Shown here one piece after another: positions 11,073-24,963 of a stretch of 64,000 bases of DNA. Origin of the DNA: Gorsachius magnificus (taxonomy: Eukaryota > Chordata > Aves > Pelecaniformes > Ardeidae); assembly GCA_034008185.1 (NCBI GenBank), contig CM067082.1, positions 10,524,984 to 10,588,983 of the forward strand, read 5' to 3'. Numbering within the stretch: position 1 is the stretch's first letter; every line of letters begins with the position of its first letter. The notes beneath the pieces were generated by a model that was not told the DNA's origin, did no database searches, and was given only the letters and a program-made list of their open reading frames with translations. The position numbers and the translations under genes are program-made.

Positions 11073-14000
11073 TCATTGCATCAGGTTTATATAGTTACAC
11101 AGAATGTCTAATAAAAAGCATGAATATCTTCATTCTTTCATTCAGCACCATGCACGTTAGGTAGAAATGGCACCAGTGACTGGAGCATGCAACATAAACT
11201 TTTTTCTATGGTACAAATATCTGATGCAATTCTCGAAGGAGGAATGAGCTGGAGTTTTTGTGACAGCACTAGTCAAGGGACAGCCCGTAGAAATGCAGAA
11301 ACCCACGCAACCAAGAGAGACATGGAACGAAACCAAACAAGAGGAAAAGGCAAAATGTTGTGATAAATGCACCAACTGTATTTAAGAAAAATTAGAAGCA
11401 ATATTTTGCTTGTCTTTTTAAGTGACTTAATGATAGAGAAACATAGCAGAGGCAGCCTCGCAATTGAAAGCCTTCCATCTCACCACAGAAACGATTAGCA
11501 CAGGCATTGATCCTCCTAACAGCTTCTACCAAATGTACTCCTGAACTAGTTTGCCATGCCATTTTCCCAACCAGGTAGGGCCACCACCATAAGAGCTAGC
11601 AAGCTGAAATGGTTTGTCATTTACTGGGAACAGAGGTTGGATTCCATTTTCAGAGAAACCCAAAACCTCTGTGCATTACAAGAAAAAACTACAAATGACA
11701 CAGAAACCGCTGAAAGCAAGGCTTGACCATGCAATCAATCCAGTTTTAGGACACCTGGTATTAAATAAAGACCACTGCAGCTTCATAATACAAAACACTT
11801 GTCTGATAAAAACTCACTCTGCCGTCTCATATTTCTTCAGAAACGGTGGGCAGGTTGACTTCACCCTGACAGGCTGCAGGCTAGAAAAAGCTATCTCTTG
11901 CTTCCACCGCTTAACTCGATGACAGACCTCTGTCATCCCAAAGCCAAGCTTAAACCCAGCATGAAAACACAGACCCAGACTGAACTTCATGATGGGTGCT
12001 CAGCTAATTCAATGGAAAAGTAGTTCTCATATTTGTTTTTCTGTGCTCTTTCTCAATCAAAATTAGCGCTGCTGGGTAACGCGTTAATGCACAGTCCCAT
12101 AGCGGGACTTTGGTCTCTGTGTTTTCCTACCTTTATCTGTGGTTTGAAGGAGGTGAATTTATTTGTTTCCAGAGAATGCTTTAGAAAGATAAAGTGAACC
12201 AATGCCAAAATAACAAGCGATCGGCGCCACTGCAATATTAGCTCGCTTTGACTAAGCATGGCAGCAGCACGCCAGGTTGCTACAGCCCCTCAGTGGCTCA
12301 GATTCCCTCGCCCTGAAAATCCAGGTACGAAAACCGAGGCTGTGCCAGCGGGCAGCGGACCACCACCTCCCTGGCACTGCACGGAGCGAGATCCCCCTCC
12401 CCGGCATCCTATTTACTGCCACCCAGCAGCCGGGCAATGGGAGCAGCGCAGCCAGCAGCCTAATGGACAGAGTGGGCACAGAAGGACTCCCTTCACCCAA
12501 ACAAGCCTTTTTTTAACAATTTTTGCCTGCAATTTTCCTCCTTTTTGCCTCCCTGTGGTAACGTAACCCATTCTGTCAAACAAGATAATCTGAGACTCAA
12601 CAGGCAATTACCCACTTCTCTGCTGAAGCGCATGGCTTTATTTGCGACCAACCTCTCTGCCTCTAGCATACAACCAAACCCACCCACGCGGTCTTGAAGA
12701 ATATTTTTCTCTGTCCAGGCCTCTATATTCAGTGTCTTAATGCAGGGACTGTTGATTTCTTCTTTTACTTGCCGGGGAGCAGGGTTATTTCTGAGCTAAA
12801 ACCGATGTGCATGTGTAGGGACACAACACATTTCAGCATCACCTGCAAACAGAGCATTTCACAGCTAAATAAGGAGAATCATCAGTTTGAAAAAACACGA
12901 TACCCATTTAATAGAGTTAGGAACTGTCTTTTAATGGCTTCTTGATACCTGCAGAGGCCATCTTAGGAAGATGCATGCACACATTTTTGGTAGCAAATGA
13001 AACTGAAATGAGCTATTGAACTCAGTGAGGTTTCCACATGATGGAATAGGCTCTGTGAAAAGTTCCTATGTGTCCACAGCCTCCATGTAGCCACACAGAA
13101 ATAAAGAAAACTGCTACCTTCCACGTTTCTCTTGGCTATTCCTTTTTGCCCATCCTACAGCATTTTCTTTTCTTTGTTCTTCAGGCATTGCTGGGAACAG
13201 CAGCACTGTTCAGTCCTTAAGTAGAGCTCTGTGTGTGCTGGCAAACTGCAAAAATATTTGGCAATGGAAAAAACCTGTGGTTATCTCCATGTTACCAATG
13301 AAGAAACTTCTATAGCAGGAGGACTTTGGAGGAATATACCTTATTTGCAACATATTTCATGGCTCAGTTATCCCATTTGTAATAACTGTTACAACTGATA
13401 AGAGAAAACTTTCCTTTCACTCAAATATTTTCAGGAACTCAGAAAAATATACTGAACCAAGATGAAAAGTCAAAATAATGAAAATACTTTGTGGATCAAA
13501 ATTCCTAAAAATATTTGGGTTTGATTGAAAGCTTTATTTTAAGTATTTGGAAATTTTTCTTTTCATCCTTACCTTATTTTCCCTGATTTTTCTACTTACC
13601 TACTAGTGCCTTACTCAAAAATAACCCATTAATTCATATGTTAATGTATTCATGAACTCCAAGGGAGAGCATCTCAGAAGTAGCTGTTACATGCGATGTT
13701 GTTTATTTAGATTTATGCTACTTAAGGTAGAAAACACCAAATCAGAGACTCAGGATCAGCAGAATGTACTGCTCCCATCATTAGTTAAACAGTTAGCCTT
13801 TTTCTGTCCCTCAAACAATTCAACACACCTGGACACAGTTAGGAAGAAAAATATAAAACACCTCCCAAGGATTGCAATTAGGTTTTTTCTGGCAAGTTCT
13901 GCATCTGTATTCTGGTGGCAATTGGCTTCTGGTGCAAAAAGTTGTGCCAAAAGTAATGTTTTCTTTTGCATACAACATATGGAGCTTTTTGCTGAATTCC

Positions 14001-16189
14001 ACCATGCAGCGTGCTTCTGGTAACACTGTTGTCCAACCTGGGAGCGGGACAGCCCAGCATGGCTAGTTACTGCTGGGAGTGCCAAGATGTTGTTGGTGCT
14101 ACTAAAAGGAGAGGGTGGCTTGCAAGTTGGCAACATGGCTTTTAACATAGTCAAAACCCAACTGGCAGCAAAAGGTTTCTAGCAGGGGGAATTTCTGCTC
14201 TCCATGTGATGGCCATGAGCACCCTCAAACCTAGAAGGTGGAGACGGGAAGGGGATTTATTGAAATGTGAAACAAAGAAAATACTCAACCGGCAAAATTT
14301 TCCAGCCTGAACCTGTACCTGCAAATGGCAAACCCGCACATCGCGCTGGGTGTAGCTGTATCTCTAGCTACCAAGTATTGTTTTATGTGATATCTCTTCA
14401 GCCTCAAATACAAAACAGATTTTCCATGCAGAGCACTTGCAAAGGACTTGATGATATTATTTGCAAAATATTTGCATTGTTTCAGTTTCCTTACAAACTG
14501 GTATTAAAACACTTCTGAAGATCGTTTTCAGGCCTCTTTCATAATGTAGTCATACAACCACATTCAATAAGAAGTATTTTCTTAGTGAAACTCTTTAGAA
14601 ACTGAAAGTAATTTGTCACAAGCCAACCCCAGAGCACTCATTTTTTCCTCAACTTTCTGAAACTTGAAGGTAGTAAATGAGCATGTCACTGCACAAATTG
14701 ATCCCTGGAGAGGGAGCAGTGTCCAGCCCCCTCTGTGCCCACTCGCCTTCTCCCAGCTGGTGAGTTTGGGCTTGGGCCAGAGTTGAGGCATCACATAACG
14801 GTAGGACCTGATTAAAGGGATCCCAAAATTACAAGAGAACCTTTGTTGTCCTTTCTCCAATGCCCACAAAAACTCTGCTTTCTGGCTAATATAATAGAAA
14901 CACACTTGTGGGAGATAGCCTGATGCAGATCAATGTGGTCCTGGAATAAGTACAGGGGAGGGCTTTGTGCCCTGGATCTGGATGGACCTGGGAAGGGAGG
15001 CTCTACCTGCTGAGGTCTAGCTGGAAATGCCCACAGCCAGGTTGGGAGAAAGCCCTGAAGAAGAAATTAGGACTCTGGAAACTGTGAAATGTTCAGTCTT
15101 GAGAAGAAACTGGGTAATTCAAAATGCAAATTAACACTGCCCTTTCATCTACAGAAGCTGGGACAACTGATCCCAATGAGATGTTGTGAGCCAAGGGGGT
15201 GCTGCAAGGCAGGTCAGGGGCTTTGAGGGCCTGCGGGAAGTTTGGGACCCACAACAGCACGTGTGGACGAGCCATGGGTGTAGGAGCATGGCAGAAGCAC
15301 CAACAACCTGGGCAGCTTAGCCGAGAGCGAGAAGAGTTTGCTTTTCACCAGAGCATTTGCTACAGCCCCTGCAGAAGGAAAACTGGGGCAGGAGCTGACA
15401 TGGGCTGAGGGGACACTAAGCCACAACATGACCTCCCTGTGTGTCCAAAAGGCCCAGCAGCTGGCTTAAGGGATAAGAACACCTCTAAAGCAGTGGCCTG
15501 CGTGAAGCTCTTTTGCACGTGGAGTTTTTCAGTGTGTGCAAAGCACTGAGCACTGCAGAAATAGGAAGTTGTATTATTTCTGAGCAAACCTGTCCCTTTC
15601 AGACCCACAGAGCTGTCCCTCCTGGGGCCGTGGTTCATGCTTTGCCATCTCTGGGCCCAGGAGGCATCTCGAGCAACTTCCAGGGGCCAGGGACCTGTGC
15701 CGAGTGCACCCAGGTTGTGCCATGTGTCCCCAGCCTTACTCCTGGGACCTGCAGAACTGCCTTAGTTGGCATTTTTAGAATATGATGGTTTTTATAGACC
15801 CTCAGCAAAAACTACTGCATTTTAAAAGCAGGGTCTTATAGTGGAAATATTTGGTAACGTGAGCTACAACATGGTTGGAGGCAGCTGTACCATAGGGGTG
15901 GGAGAAGGCTGCAAAACTGCTCCATCCTGTGAGCCCTTTGAATGCTTCAAAAACCAAGGAGGGGGATTCAGTGTCCCTAAACTGCTCTTGGGCAAATCTG
16001 TGCACTAAAATGACATTTTGTTTGCCACCCACAATAGAGACACCAGAACATTAATGAATCCATCCTTAAAGAGTTTGCTGAGATGTGAATGTTTGGCCTT
16101 TTTGCTTATCTTTTTTTTTTTTTTCTTTTTATTCCTGAACTTTTTCTTCAACTCTTGGATTGTAAAAATAAGCCAGTAATGTTCACTTT

Positions 16190-16213
16190 AAAAAAAAAAA
16201 AAAAAAAAAAAAA
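16190..16213 (+). repeat. A24 homopolymer
   Basis: Twenty-four A, preceded at about 16,111-16,125 by a T-run of similar composition. Together they form a T-rich/A-rich pair about 65 bp apart that could fold into a weak hairpin. No retrocopy body is recognisable. Confidence 0.85.
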
Positions 16214-18475
16214 GAAATTGGCAGAGATAGAGGACAGTTTAGGAGTCTTAAAGAAGCACTTGGCCTCAGTTCTGTTCCAGACCAACCCCTTAATCTTATC
16301 ATTGATTGAGGCATTCTTAATGGGCTTTTTAAAAAAAATAAATAAATGAAAATGGATAGTTCAATCAATACACTATCTTTAATTCAATATTCATCCCAAT
16401 TGATTTTCCTTGGCTTCCAAGCTTCACTTCATCATGAAGCAGAGCATTGTGTTAAGGAAGTTGGGGGGGAACTTGTAGGTTTTGGCAGCTGGAGTGAGGG
16501 GAAACTGTGGTTTTTAGATTAGAGGAAGGTGTGGGAATCAGCTCTTCAGCTAGCGGTTGGAGCAGCAGGGCTTGTGCACATTGTTTGTGTGCATTTTTGC
16601 TGTCAGACTTTAGAAGCTGTCGCCTGGCGGAGGTGAGCGGGATGCAGAGGCACAGATCTGCCCGCACGCCGGCCACAGCCCTCGCCCTGCTGCCGGCTCG
16701 CTCCGCAGCAGCAGTGGCACCATGCCATCCCCACAGCCCTGAGCTGCTCCCCAGCTGCCCCCCGAGCAGAGGCAAAGGGTTTCCAGGCACCATCCCATCC
16801 CTATGCCCACATCAGCTCCCTGGGGAAAAGAAATTCCCTTTCCCAGCTGGGGCATCTCCATTTATAAGGCTGCCAAGCTCCTGAGGACTGCAGCTCTTGG
16901 GCAAACATATTTCCAGATATTTTCTGTGGCTGCACTATATATTCTGTGGTTCAGTCTCATGAGATATGCAGGACTTTCCATGGCAACCACAGAGATAGAT
17001 TTCTTCTTAAAGAAACAGCGAGTAACAGTAAATAAGAAGTTTACATGGATAAAACCAATGAATTTAAGGACATCAGGAAGCCCATTAAAAACAAATGCCT
17101 CTCCCAGGAATGCAGCTCTGTTTCCCTAGGGAGCAGGAGTGGGGGAGCAGCATGTGACAGACATTAGGCACAGTCCTGGATGCACTACGGAAAAAAGGCA
17201 AATCGAGAGCAAGAAGAACCAAGGAAAAATCCATCCTGTTTGTGCCTCACCGGTCTCTGCACCTCCTCACCTCGCCCAGCTGAGCCTCTCCCAGTTCCAT
17301 CACCAGCGCCCTGGGGTCTGCTTTGAAAGTGCATTCACACTTATTCCCACCAAAAAAAAAAGTGGTTTGCCTGTGCTTCACTATGCCTGCCCAAACACCC
17401 ATCCCGACTGGCATAGTGACCACGATCCCAGCTGGTTTCCATCACCCTTCTGTCTCCATGGTCAATGACCTCCATTTCTCTGTATCTCCTTCAGAGCTCG
17501 TTTTTTCTATGAAGCTCAGTGACCTTCTCTCAGCCACATCAATAGTTGTCATTACAACAGCTGGACCATTTATAATGGTCTGGGTAGCGCTGTGTGCTTT
17601 GCTATTCCACGTTTTTACTGGGAGATCCTTTGGGAAGGCATCTTTCCACTTTTGCATTTGGTGATAAAAGGAAGGAGCAACCACTCCTGAATTACTCTGC
17701 TAGGTATTGTATGTGCTGGATACCATTTGAGCTGTACTAGACCAATGAAGTGTTGACAAATTAGAGGGAAATTCAGTAAACAACAGCACCAAAAAGGGAT
17801 TAAAAAGGACTAACTTAGGATCACTGAAATCTCTAAATATCATCCTCAAGAAAGGGTATAGAAAAGGCTTTGCCCAGTCCACAAAGGTTCAAGGGATACA
17901 AACAGAAGGAAAATACATGTTCAGGGTGGAGCTTGGAAAGCAGCTAAACTTCAGAGGATGATATGAAGAGAAACCTTCCTCCTGGTAATCTCTAGTGGCC
18001 TGTGGAGTTGCCACTATGGCAGACAGCAGAAATCTCTCTGTTGATTCTCTCTGTTCCTTATTGCCAGTTTAACCGTGTAATTTTGAGCTGTCACCTCCCA
18101 CCATCCAGAAGAGAACCACAGCAGCCAGTGGATGGCTTCCAGGGTGGCATGACCTGAGCCTCTCCTGTCTGAAGTACTCCTGCTATATGAAGCAATGACA
18201 CACATTGGTGCAGGGATCTCTCCCAGATCCACACCTATAACATTATGCTACTGGAGCAAAGATCCCACTATTTCTCTTTCCTATGAGCCTTTGCTGTGCT
18301 GCAAGTCAGTGCTCACGCCCGGTCCCCCATGTCTCAGGGATGAGACCCTCTAAAATTACTGACTTGACTGAAGGGATTTGTCCTCACCAGTGAGAGATGA
18401 GGCTTAATCTTGCCAGTTTCTGAGAATGCTCTGCCCAAGGACTTGGCTCTCCGTACCTGCCCACATCGCACAAAG

Positions 18476-18543
18476 ACCTGGAGTACCTAAACCAAGGGCT
18501 GCCATGAAAACCTGGAGTACCAAAGCCAAGGGCTGCCACAGCT
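18476..18543 (+). repeat. 34-bp tandem duplication, two units
   Basis: Unit 1 (18,476-18,509) and unit 2 (18,510-18,543) both begin acctggagtacc and share ccaagggctgcca. Over the first 29 positions they differ at only two, and the last five bases diverge. This is a simple local duplication with no coding meaning seen. Confidence 0.7.
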
Positions 18544-21187
18544 ACACTTCCTTGTGAACACAGCTCTAAATGCACACTAACAGTCACCCAGGTCCCATGG
18601 ATGCTGAGGATTTGGACCTAAAGCAGTCCGGATTTTACCCCTGGGAATTCAACCTCAGACTCTCGAGGAAGCACCCTTACCAGAATGAGAACCCAGCATC
18701 TCCACAGGAGGCCGAATAATTGCCCTCCCCGCATGTATTTCCTTCAAAATATGGGTGTGGTCATTTGGAGAAGTTTATATAAAACCAGTGGCAATCATTT
18801 GTTTGATACCAGACAGAGGATGCGGTCACGGGATGCAGTGACACAGTGCTCTGAGTAAATCCAACGGAGCGCTTTGGAACGCAGGTTACACAATTTGCTC
18901 TGAGTCACAGAAACAGAGGACAGGACCAGCAGAAGAGCCCTGGCATCCCAGCTTCCAAATCTGCGCTGTAACCACAAAATTCCCTTCCTTCCTCCCACGG
19001 CCGCTCTTGTGCAGCTTCACTGGGGCAGGGAAAAAAGCAGTCAGCACTCGCTAGCTGGAAAATGAACGCAGTAGCAACAGCAATTTTGTTTCCAAACTTT
19101 TAAACTACAAAGAGTCAAGGGCAGGAAGGGGGTAAACCTATAAAACAGATAATCTGCAGTGTCCTGCTAAGTGGGATATACTATAATCTTTATAAGTGAA
19201 CTGTTTTCCAGCTATAGTATGTATTCACCCTCACAAAATGTCTGGAGTAAGAACCACAATAAATTGTTGCAGCTCCTTTGAAGTCCGCCAAGCTTCTGCA
19301 AGCTGGGCAGGCTGAGGACCGGCTCTGGAAAACTTTCTCCTCATTTGAATATTAAGAGGGCTAATAAAACAGAGAGGACATGGTAAGTTATGGAGGTTTT
19401 TCTTTAGTTGCCAAGGGACAATTTGGATGTGAGCATGGTTTTTAATAGCTCCCTTCACTCTGGTCCGTTAGTCGTGCCTACAGAACCAGTCGCAAAGAGC
19501 ATCTCCTGCTGCTTCGCAGATTAATTACCCAGTGTTTGGATGAAGTGCTGTGTCAGTGCTAAGTGTTATTTCTTCCAGCAGCACCACTCTGCAGTGAATG
19601 CGAGCAGCCGCTTTGAGAGGGCCATCGTCGCTTCTGTAACACCTCCGTGTTTCTCAAAGCAGCATCCTGCTCCCTGCCCCAGCGAGTGGCCTTTCTCCAG
19701 AGAGCTGGAGATATGATCCAGCAAGCATGGACATGGGCAGCAAACACCACATGATGCTTTGGTGCGTGCTGACAGACTGAACAGGAGCCCTCAAGGGACA
19801 AAATCGGATCGCTAGCATACACCAAATCCTGTCTCACTACTCTTGTTACCCAGCTTAGCTGCCCCAAGTGCTTTTGTTCTTGCATCTTCAATTTGCTGTA
19901 TAATTGGACCCTATATAACGATCCTCATGGAATTTATACAGCCACGGTGTCTAGCAGCACTGAAATGCTAAGGTGATGGCTGTCCTATATTCAGTGGTGA
20001 ATGAATGGATTCTGCCATGATGGTGGCTTGCTGCAGAGTATCTCTAGTGCCTGGACGTAGAAAGCAGGATTTTAGGGTCAAGAATACCTGCTCCTCACTC
20101 TCCCGGCAGTGGCTAATGAGAGCCACAACACAGAGGAATTTCTGTATTTTCCCACAGTCTTTGGGACAATGCTGTCTTGTCTGCAGAAGTCCATATGTGT
20201 GCTTTTACAGTAGAAAGTCATAAAAAGCCTTTTTCTCCCCTTGCCTCTTTTACTCAAAAGCCAGCCGTCATCACGTCCCACACTCAGGAGACATGGTCTA
20301 TGGTCAGTCTGCATGTTCCCCTTTCTCCAGCTACCTCGAACTCCTGTTTGCACTGATATCCTGGCAGGGCCCTGGGAAGGTGCAGCTCCACTTGTCCCTT
20401 GTCAGGGCATTATTTAAAAGAACAGCCTTGGCGGTTTTCCCTCCTACATACGCTATGAGCCAGCCCGTCCACATTCGTCATCATTTCCAGGACACGGCGG
20501 AGGACAGTACAGAGCAGATCAGAATCAGTCTTTGTTTTCTCACCACCTTTATAGCACAAGCCTGGGAGAAAACAGGAAGCGGTTCTGAGACCTAAGGGTT
20601 CCTCTTTATGTTTCTATAGGAATTTCCTATAAAATGGGGTGTGCATTTTCCAAGGAAATGAGCTATTCACTCAACACTTGCGCTGAGAAAGTCCTGAGGG
20701 GAAGAGAGATGGGAAGGGAACACTCATAGAAAATATAGCCATCCCCAGGAAACTTGTATTAATGCAAGGCCACAGCCCATTGCTGAAATACTTATGGAAA
20801 AAATTTCACATCACTCTTATGCTGCTCGCTGAATTGTTCTATTCTTAAAAGGAGCATTACAGGGAAGATGGATCCAGGCTTCTCAGAGGTGTACTGCAAA
20901 GGGACAGCAGGCAACTTGATCTAACTTTGAAGTTTGACCTGCTTTGAAAGATCTCCAGAGGTCTCTGCCAACACCAGTTGCTCTGCAGCTATATGATATA
21001 TAAAAATGAAATGTATGCTATGCAAAATGTCTATTAAGAGGTAACAAGATTTTTAAAGATGCCTGATTTTTTTTCAGTACTAAGCTTCTATTTAAAGTCA
21101 TCAATATCTCCCCAAAATTCTCCCTGAAATTAGCTCAAAATTTCCCTGGTTTTCTTCAGAAGTCAAAATGATTCAGCTGCCTCTGTG

Positions 21188-21345
21188 TAAGAGCATAAGC
21201 TCATTAGAAATACCCTGCTGTGTCAGATCCATCATCCGTCTATTCCACCAGTGACAGCAGGAGATGCTATTCAGGGAGAACACACAAGCCCTGATACAAT
21301 CTGTGGTTTATTTCCCTCGCACTCCCCCAGCATCAACACTCACTG
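21188..21345 (+). repeat. diverged ancient interspersed repeat
   Basis: The order of phrases gagcataagctcattag, ctgctgtgtcagatcc, cgtctattccaccagtgac and agcaggagatgct follows an old repeat I recognise from turtle and bird genomes (the gaacataagaa / gggtcagaccaaaggtcc type). Identity is low and the right end is unclear. Assignment is by memory of the pattern only. Confidence 0.4.
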
Positions 21346-21582
21346 GAAAAGGGATGTCCAGGTTCCCTCCGGTTGCTGTTCATGGCCTGTTTCACAGTCT
21401 GCTGTAGCAGCAATGCCAGAAGTTCAGCACAGCCTATGTAAAGCAATTTTTTTCTTTTATGTGTTTTTAAAAGATCCTCTGCTGGTTTCAGTGAACGTCG
21501 GGTAGTTCCAGGACTGTGGGATGTGGTCAGTAATTGTTCTGCAGTCACACTGCCCACCACCTCCCTGAGGCTGTCAATCCCT

Positions 21583-21930
21583 GTCATATCCCCCCTTCAG
21601 CTTTCTCATCAGCCAGAAAAGACCCGGCCTTTCTAGTGCCTCCCCATAAGGCAGCTTCTCCAATCCCTAGGTTATTTTGGTTGCCTTCCTCACCCTAACT
21701 CTTTAATGTCCTTGAGATGCAGAAACCAGGATCGCACACAAGACTCAGAGCATGGGAGCACCAAACTGTAGCAGCAAAACAACTCTTTGTCTTGACTGCA
21801 ATATCCTTCCTGATGAGCTCCAGCATTTTATTGACTCTCTTTGTTTCCACTTAACATTAAGTCAACAGTTTCAGAGACCTGTCAATGATGGCTCCAAGAC
21901 CTCTTTCCTGAGTTGTAACAGCATCTTTAC
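21583..21930 (-). mobile_element. decayed CR1-lineage ORF2 remnant
   Basis: Read on the minus strand, the order of phrases parallels the C-terminal part of CR1 ORF2. On the plus strand one sees atatcccccc, a ccagaaaagac-type stretch, gttgccttcctcaccct, a ccttgagatgcagaaacc stretch, then ttgactctctttg and cctgtcaatgatggctcc. These correspond in order to the intact copy at about 59,600-59,960. It is far older than the other CR1 copies in the window, with no continuous reading frame, and more like the old CR1/L3-type copies shared with turtles. Exact family is uncertain. Confidence 0.45.
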
Positions 21931-24900
21931 TTTTTCTTGTTACAAAAAAATCCATACAGATATGTAAGAGCAAGAAAGCTCTGTGAGTAGGTGGTGTAAA
22001 ACCAGGAGTACCTAAAAATACTTAACTCATTTTTAAATAATGAGCTAATAAGCTAAATAATTAAAAATAACTACCTTAGGACTACCATAAAAATAAAGCT
22101 TAGCTGCACATTCTTAACTCTGTCCAATGCCAGTAACTGAGATGACCTGGTCTTTACCTATGTTATCACTTCATTACATCTCAAGCAATACGCTTGTTCC
22201 ATTCCTGGAGCTCAGTTTGTGTTACCTTGCAGAGTTGTGTTTCATTCTATGTACATTTTTCTTGGAAATTTTCTCACGCTTTGCTTTCTTACACTCTTTA
22301 GAAGAAATTATGCACTCGCTGTAAAGATGCCTAAAGGATCAACATTAGTGCGGCTTGTCATGGCTGCACACATGTGTTCTACCTGGATACTAGGGATATT
22401 CCTGCCATGCTTCTCCCCCTTGCATGTCCAGCACATAAGCATGATGAACCTATTTCTCCTACAGAGTTTCCATAGATTAAATGTTTGTCAAGAGTTATAT
22501 TTGAAGAAGATATAACATATCCTTGAGGTGTACAGATCCACTCCAGGACTGACCCAAAGAAGGGTGGTCTTCTGGGTGAAAAACTGATGAACAATAATCA
22601 CAGGCTCCACCACCAATATCAGAAATGTACTGTGCTTCGAACACTAGTACATTTGTAAGAAAAAAGTAGGCAAATAATCAGATAATTGACTACTGTGACA
22701 ATATGAACACAGTGAAAAAAATAGTAGGAAAAACTTTACTGAGCAGTATCTGAAGCTAAACTAAAGTAATACCTTTACTCTTTTGCGTTCATGTCATCAT
22801 TCAGTCACAGCAGCCTGTGCAGGAGATGTTAATTCTCAGTGTCTGGTAGCCTTTGAGTTCTGAGATATGGATTGTGCAGTCTGAATTTTTTAGTGACTTT
22901 TATTTTTCCATGGCCTACAATTATGAAGCATTTGGTCTAAAGAGCTCTTAGTAGCTTTTCACATTGCTGCCTCTTTCGTTGCCATAAAATGGGAACACAT
23001 ACAACCTAAGGCTAAACGCTGCTCTGCACTGGACGATGGAAAATTTACTGTAGAGAAAGCCTTGTATGCAACTCATTTCAAAATCTGCCTCCAGGTCCTG
23101 AATGCAAACTAAAATCTTCTTATACTGACTTGTCAGCTTGAAGAATAAAAATGAAGGTGGATGAAGGGCAGATTCATCCATCCCAGGATTCAAGCACCCC
23201 TCAAGGCATCACTGGTGCTGCAAACCTGAAGGTAGGGCTGCCACACTGTGATGAAGAGACACAGGAAACAACATGAAAATAGAAAACTCCATGGACTTCA
23301 GCATCAATGATAGCAGCCAAGTCTTTTATAACCCAATTTCGTTCATCTCTGAGAAAGTCCAGGTCACTTCTGCACTGTCAGCAAGCTGGTGTGGCAACAG
23401 CATTTCCCTGGTTCTGCTACATGGAAGCAAAGACCTGGGGGGGGCGGTCACTGAGGGTCTCCAAAGCCACACTCCCACTCCTGGTAAACTTCTCTGAAGT
23501 TGCCCTGGTAGGGAGTGACTCTGTGATGTGAGGGCAATGGAAAGCACACACCCAAATTCCCCAAGGGACCAGAATGGAGGTGGAATTGCATGTGATTGAT
23601 TGCTGCTAATTATGCCTCCGATGACAAGTCTGAGAAGGATCTCAGATAGCACAGTGGCATTTAAACCCCAGATGAGGAATCACTTGGTTCTGGCAGAGTC
23701 TAAACTCCCAGCCTGGGGACTCGCCTGTCCCTCACCCATGCCAAATGCTGAACTTTGCCCAGATGAGGGAAATCTCTCTCCAAAACGCCATTTTTAATAA
23801 CCTGGTCTTCGCTAAATAAGACATTTCTCTTTTTCATCCGCTGAATGACTTTCACAGGCATACACAGAATGCAAAGGCTGATCCTAGAAATTGAGCTGTG
23901 CTGGAGAAAGCATGGGGAGCCAGAGGAGGTTGGACCCCGAGGCTCCAATACAGGCTGCAGTGGGGCTGCCTGAAAGCAATTAGCTCCTGCCTGAGCTAGG
24001 ATGTACCCTCCTCTGCCTTTGAAATCACTGTGGCCAGGCCTGCGTGTATTACCCTTATGGTAACTAGATTTAAAAAAAAAAATATATTATAATAACCAGA
24101 TTAAAAAAAAGGTTATAACAATCATAAACCCAGCTACATCTGAACTAAGTGCATCCATTCTCAAGCTGTGAAGTTATTTAGTCTGAACCACTGTACCAGC
24201 ATGGAGAGGAAATATTTTAGAGGAAATATTTTATTTTTTTTTTATCATGTCAAGAGCAAGACCTGAAGTGGCTGTGGTGGGTGCTGCTGCTTCCATAAGA
24301 GTCAGTGATTAAAACAAGATGATGTTTATCCACAGCCAGCACTGAAACAAACTGTTTAAAAGGAAAGTTTGTTTACAGCACAGGAGTACCTAAACTTCCC
24401 CTGAATGTACTCCCTCTTCCAGGACCCATCTGCTCTGCGATGTGCAGAACTGCTTGAAATAGCTCCACGTGAGGGCTACACTGCTTGGTGAAGACAAGCA
24501 GCCTGCTTAACCCTGGCATCCTTCCTTTCCTCTCCATTTAGCAAAACCCTATCAAACAGCAAAGAGAATGACTGTGTTTACCTTTTCAGAGGCGATGTGT
24601 TATGAGAATATTTGTTTTTTCTCTCCCAGCAAATTCCAGATGTCAGAGGTTACCAATGGATGGAGATGTCAAAGAGCAGCAGGAATAGTCACATGGAAGG
24701 AGTCACACATCCACCCCTTACTGTTGGGAGAGAAATTCTTTGTGGAGATGCAACCTGAGCTCCAGGATGACTTGGAGATGTCATATCAAGAGTGTCAAGG
24801 CAACCTTTGGAGTCTCCTACAGCTCAAGCAGAAAAAGCTTTAGGGATGTTATGGTACTTTAAGATCAAGGCAGAGTCAATGACACTGCTACAGTCTAGAC

Positions 24901-24963
24901 CTGGTGCACACCTGTTCCTACATCAGTGATGTTTCCTGGCTCTTCTCTTGGTTTGAGGAAAGC
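21931..24963. other. unique noncoding sequence, no gene seen
   Basis: No exon or RNA gene recognised. AT-rich at about 22,000-22,100 and 24,060-24,240. It contains an eight-G run near 23,440 and a perfect 14-bp tandem repeat at 24,206-24,233. Confidence 0.55.
24206..24233 (+). repeat. perfect 14-bp tandem repeat
   Basis: Two exact adjacent copies of gaggaaatatttta, followed by a T-run. Confidence 0.8.

Larger units (their letters stand above)
5367..21187. other. unique noncoding sequence with small repeats
   Basis: About 16 kb with no gene I can support. It holds the 46-bp repeat pair (5960 and 8803), a palindromic-repeat relic near 7765, A- and T-runs at 11,047-11,072 and 16,111-16,213, a modestly CpG-rich patch at about 16,615-16,750, and a 34-bp tandem duplication at 18,476. 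Open frames here, up to about 170 codons at 8687-9208, show no recognisable domain, no consistent codon pattern and no exon structure. Confidence 0.6.

Noticed and set aside
24568..24843. 91-codon frame as a possible exon
   Set aside because: No family resemblance and no convincing splice-site pair around it.
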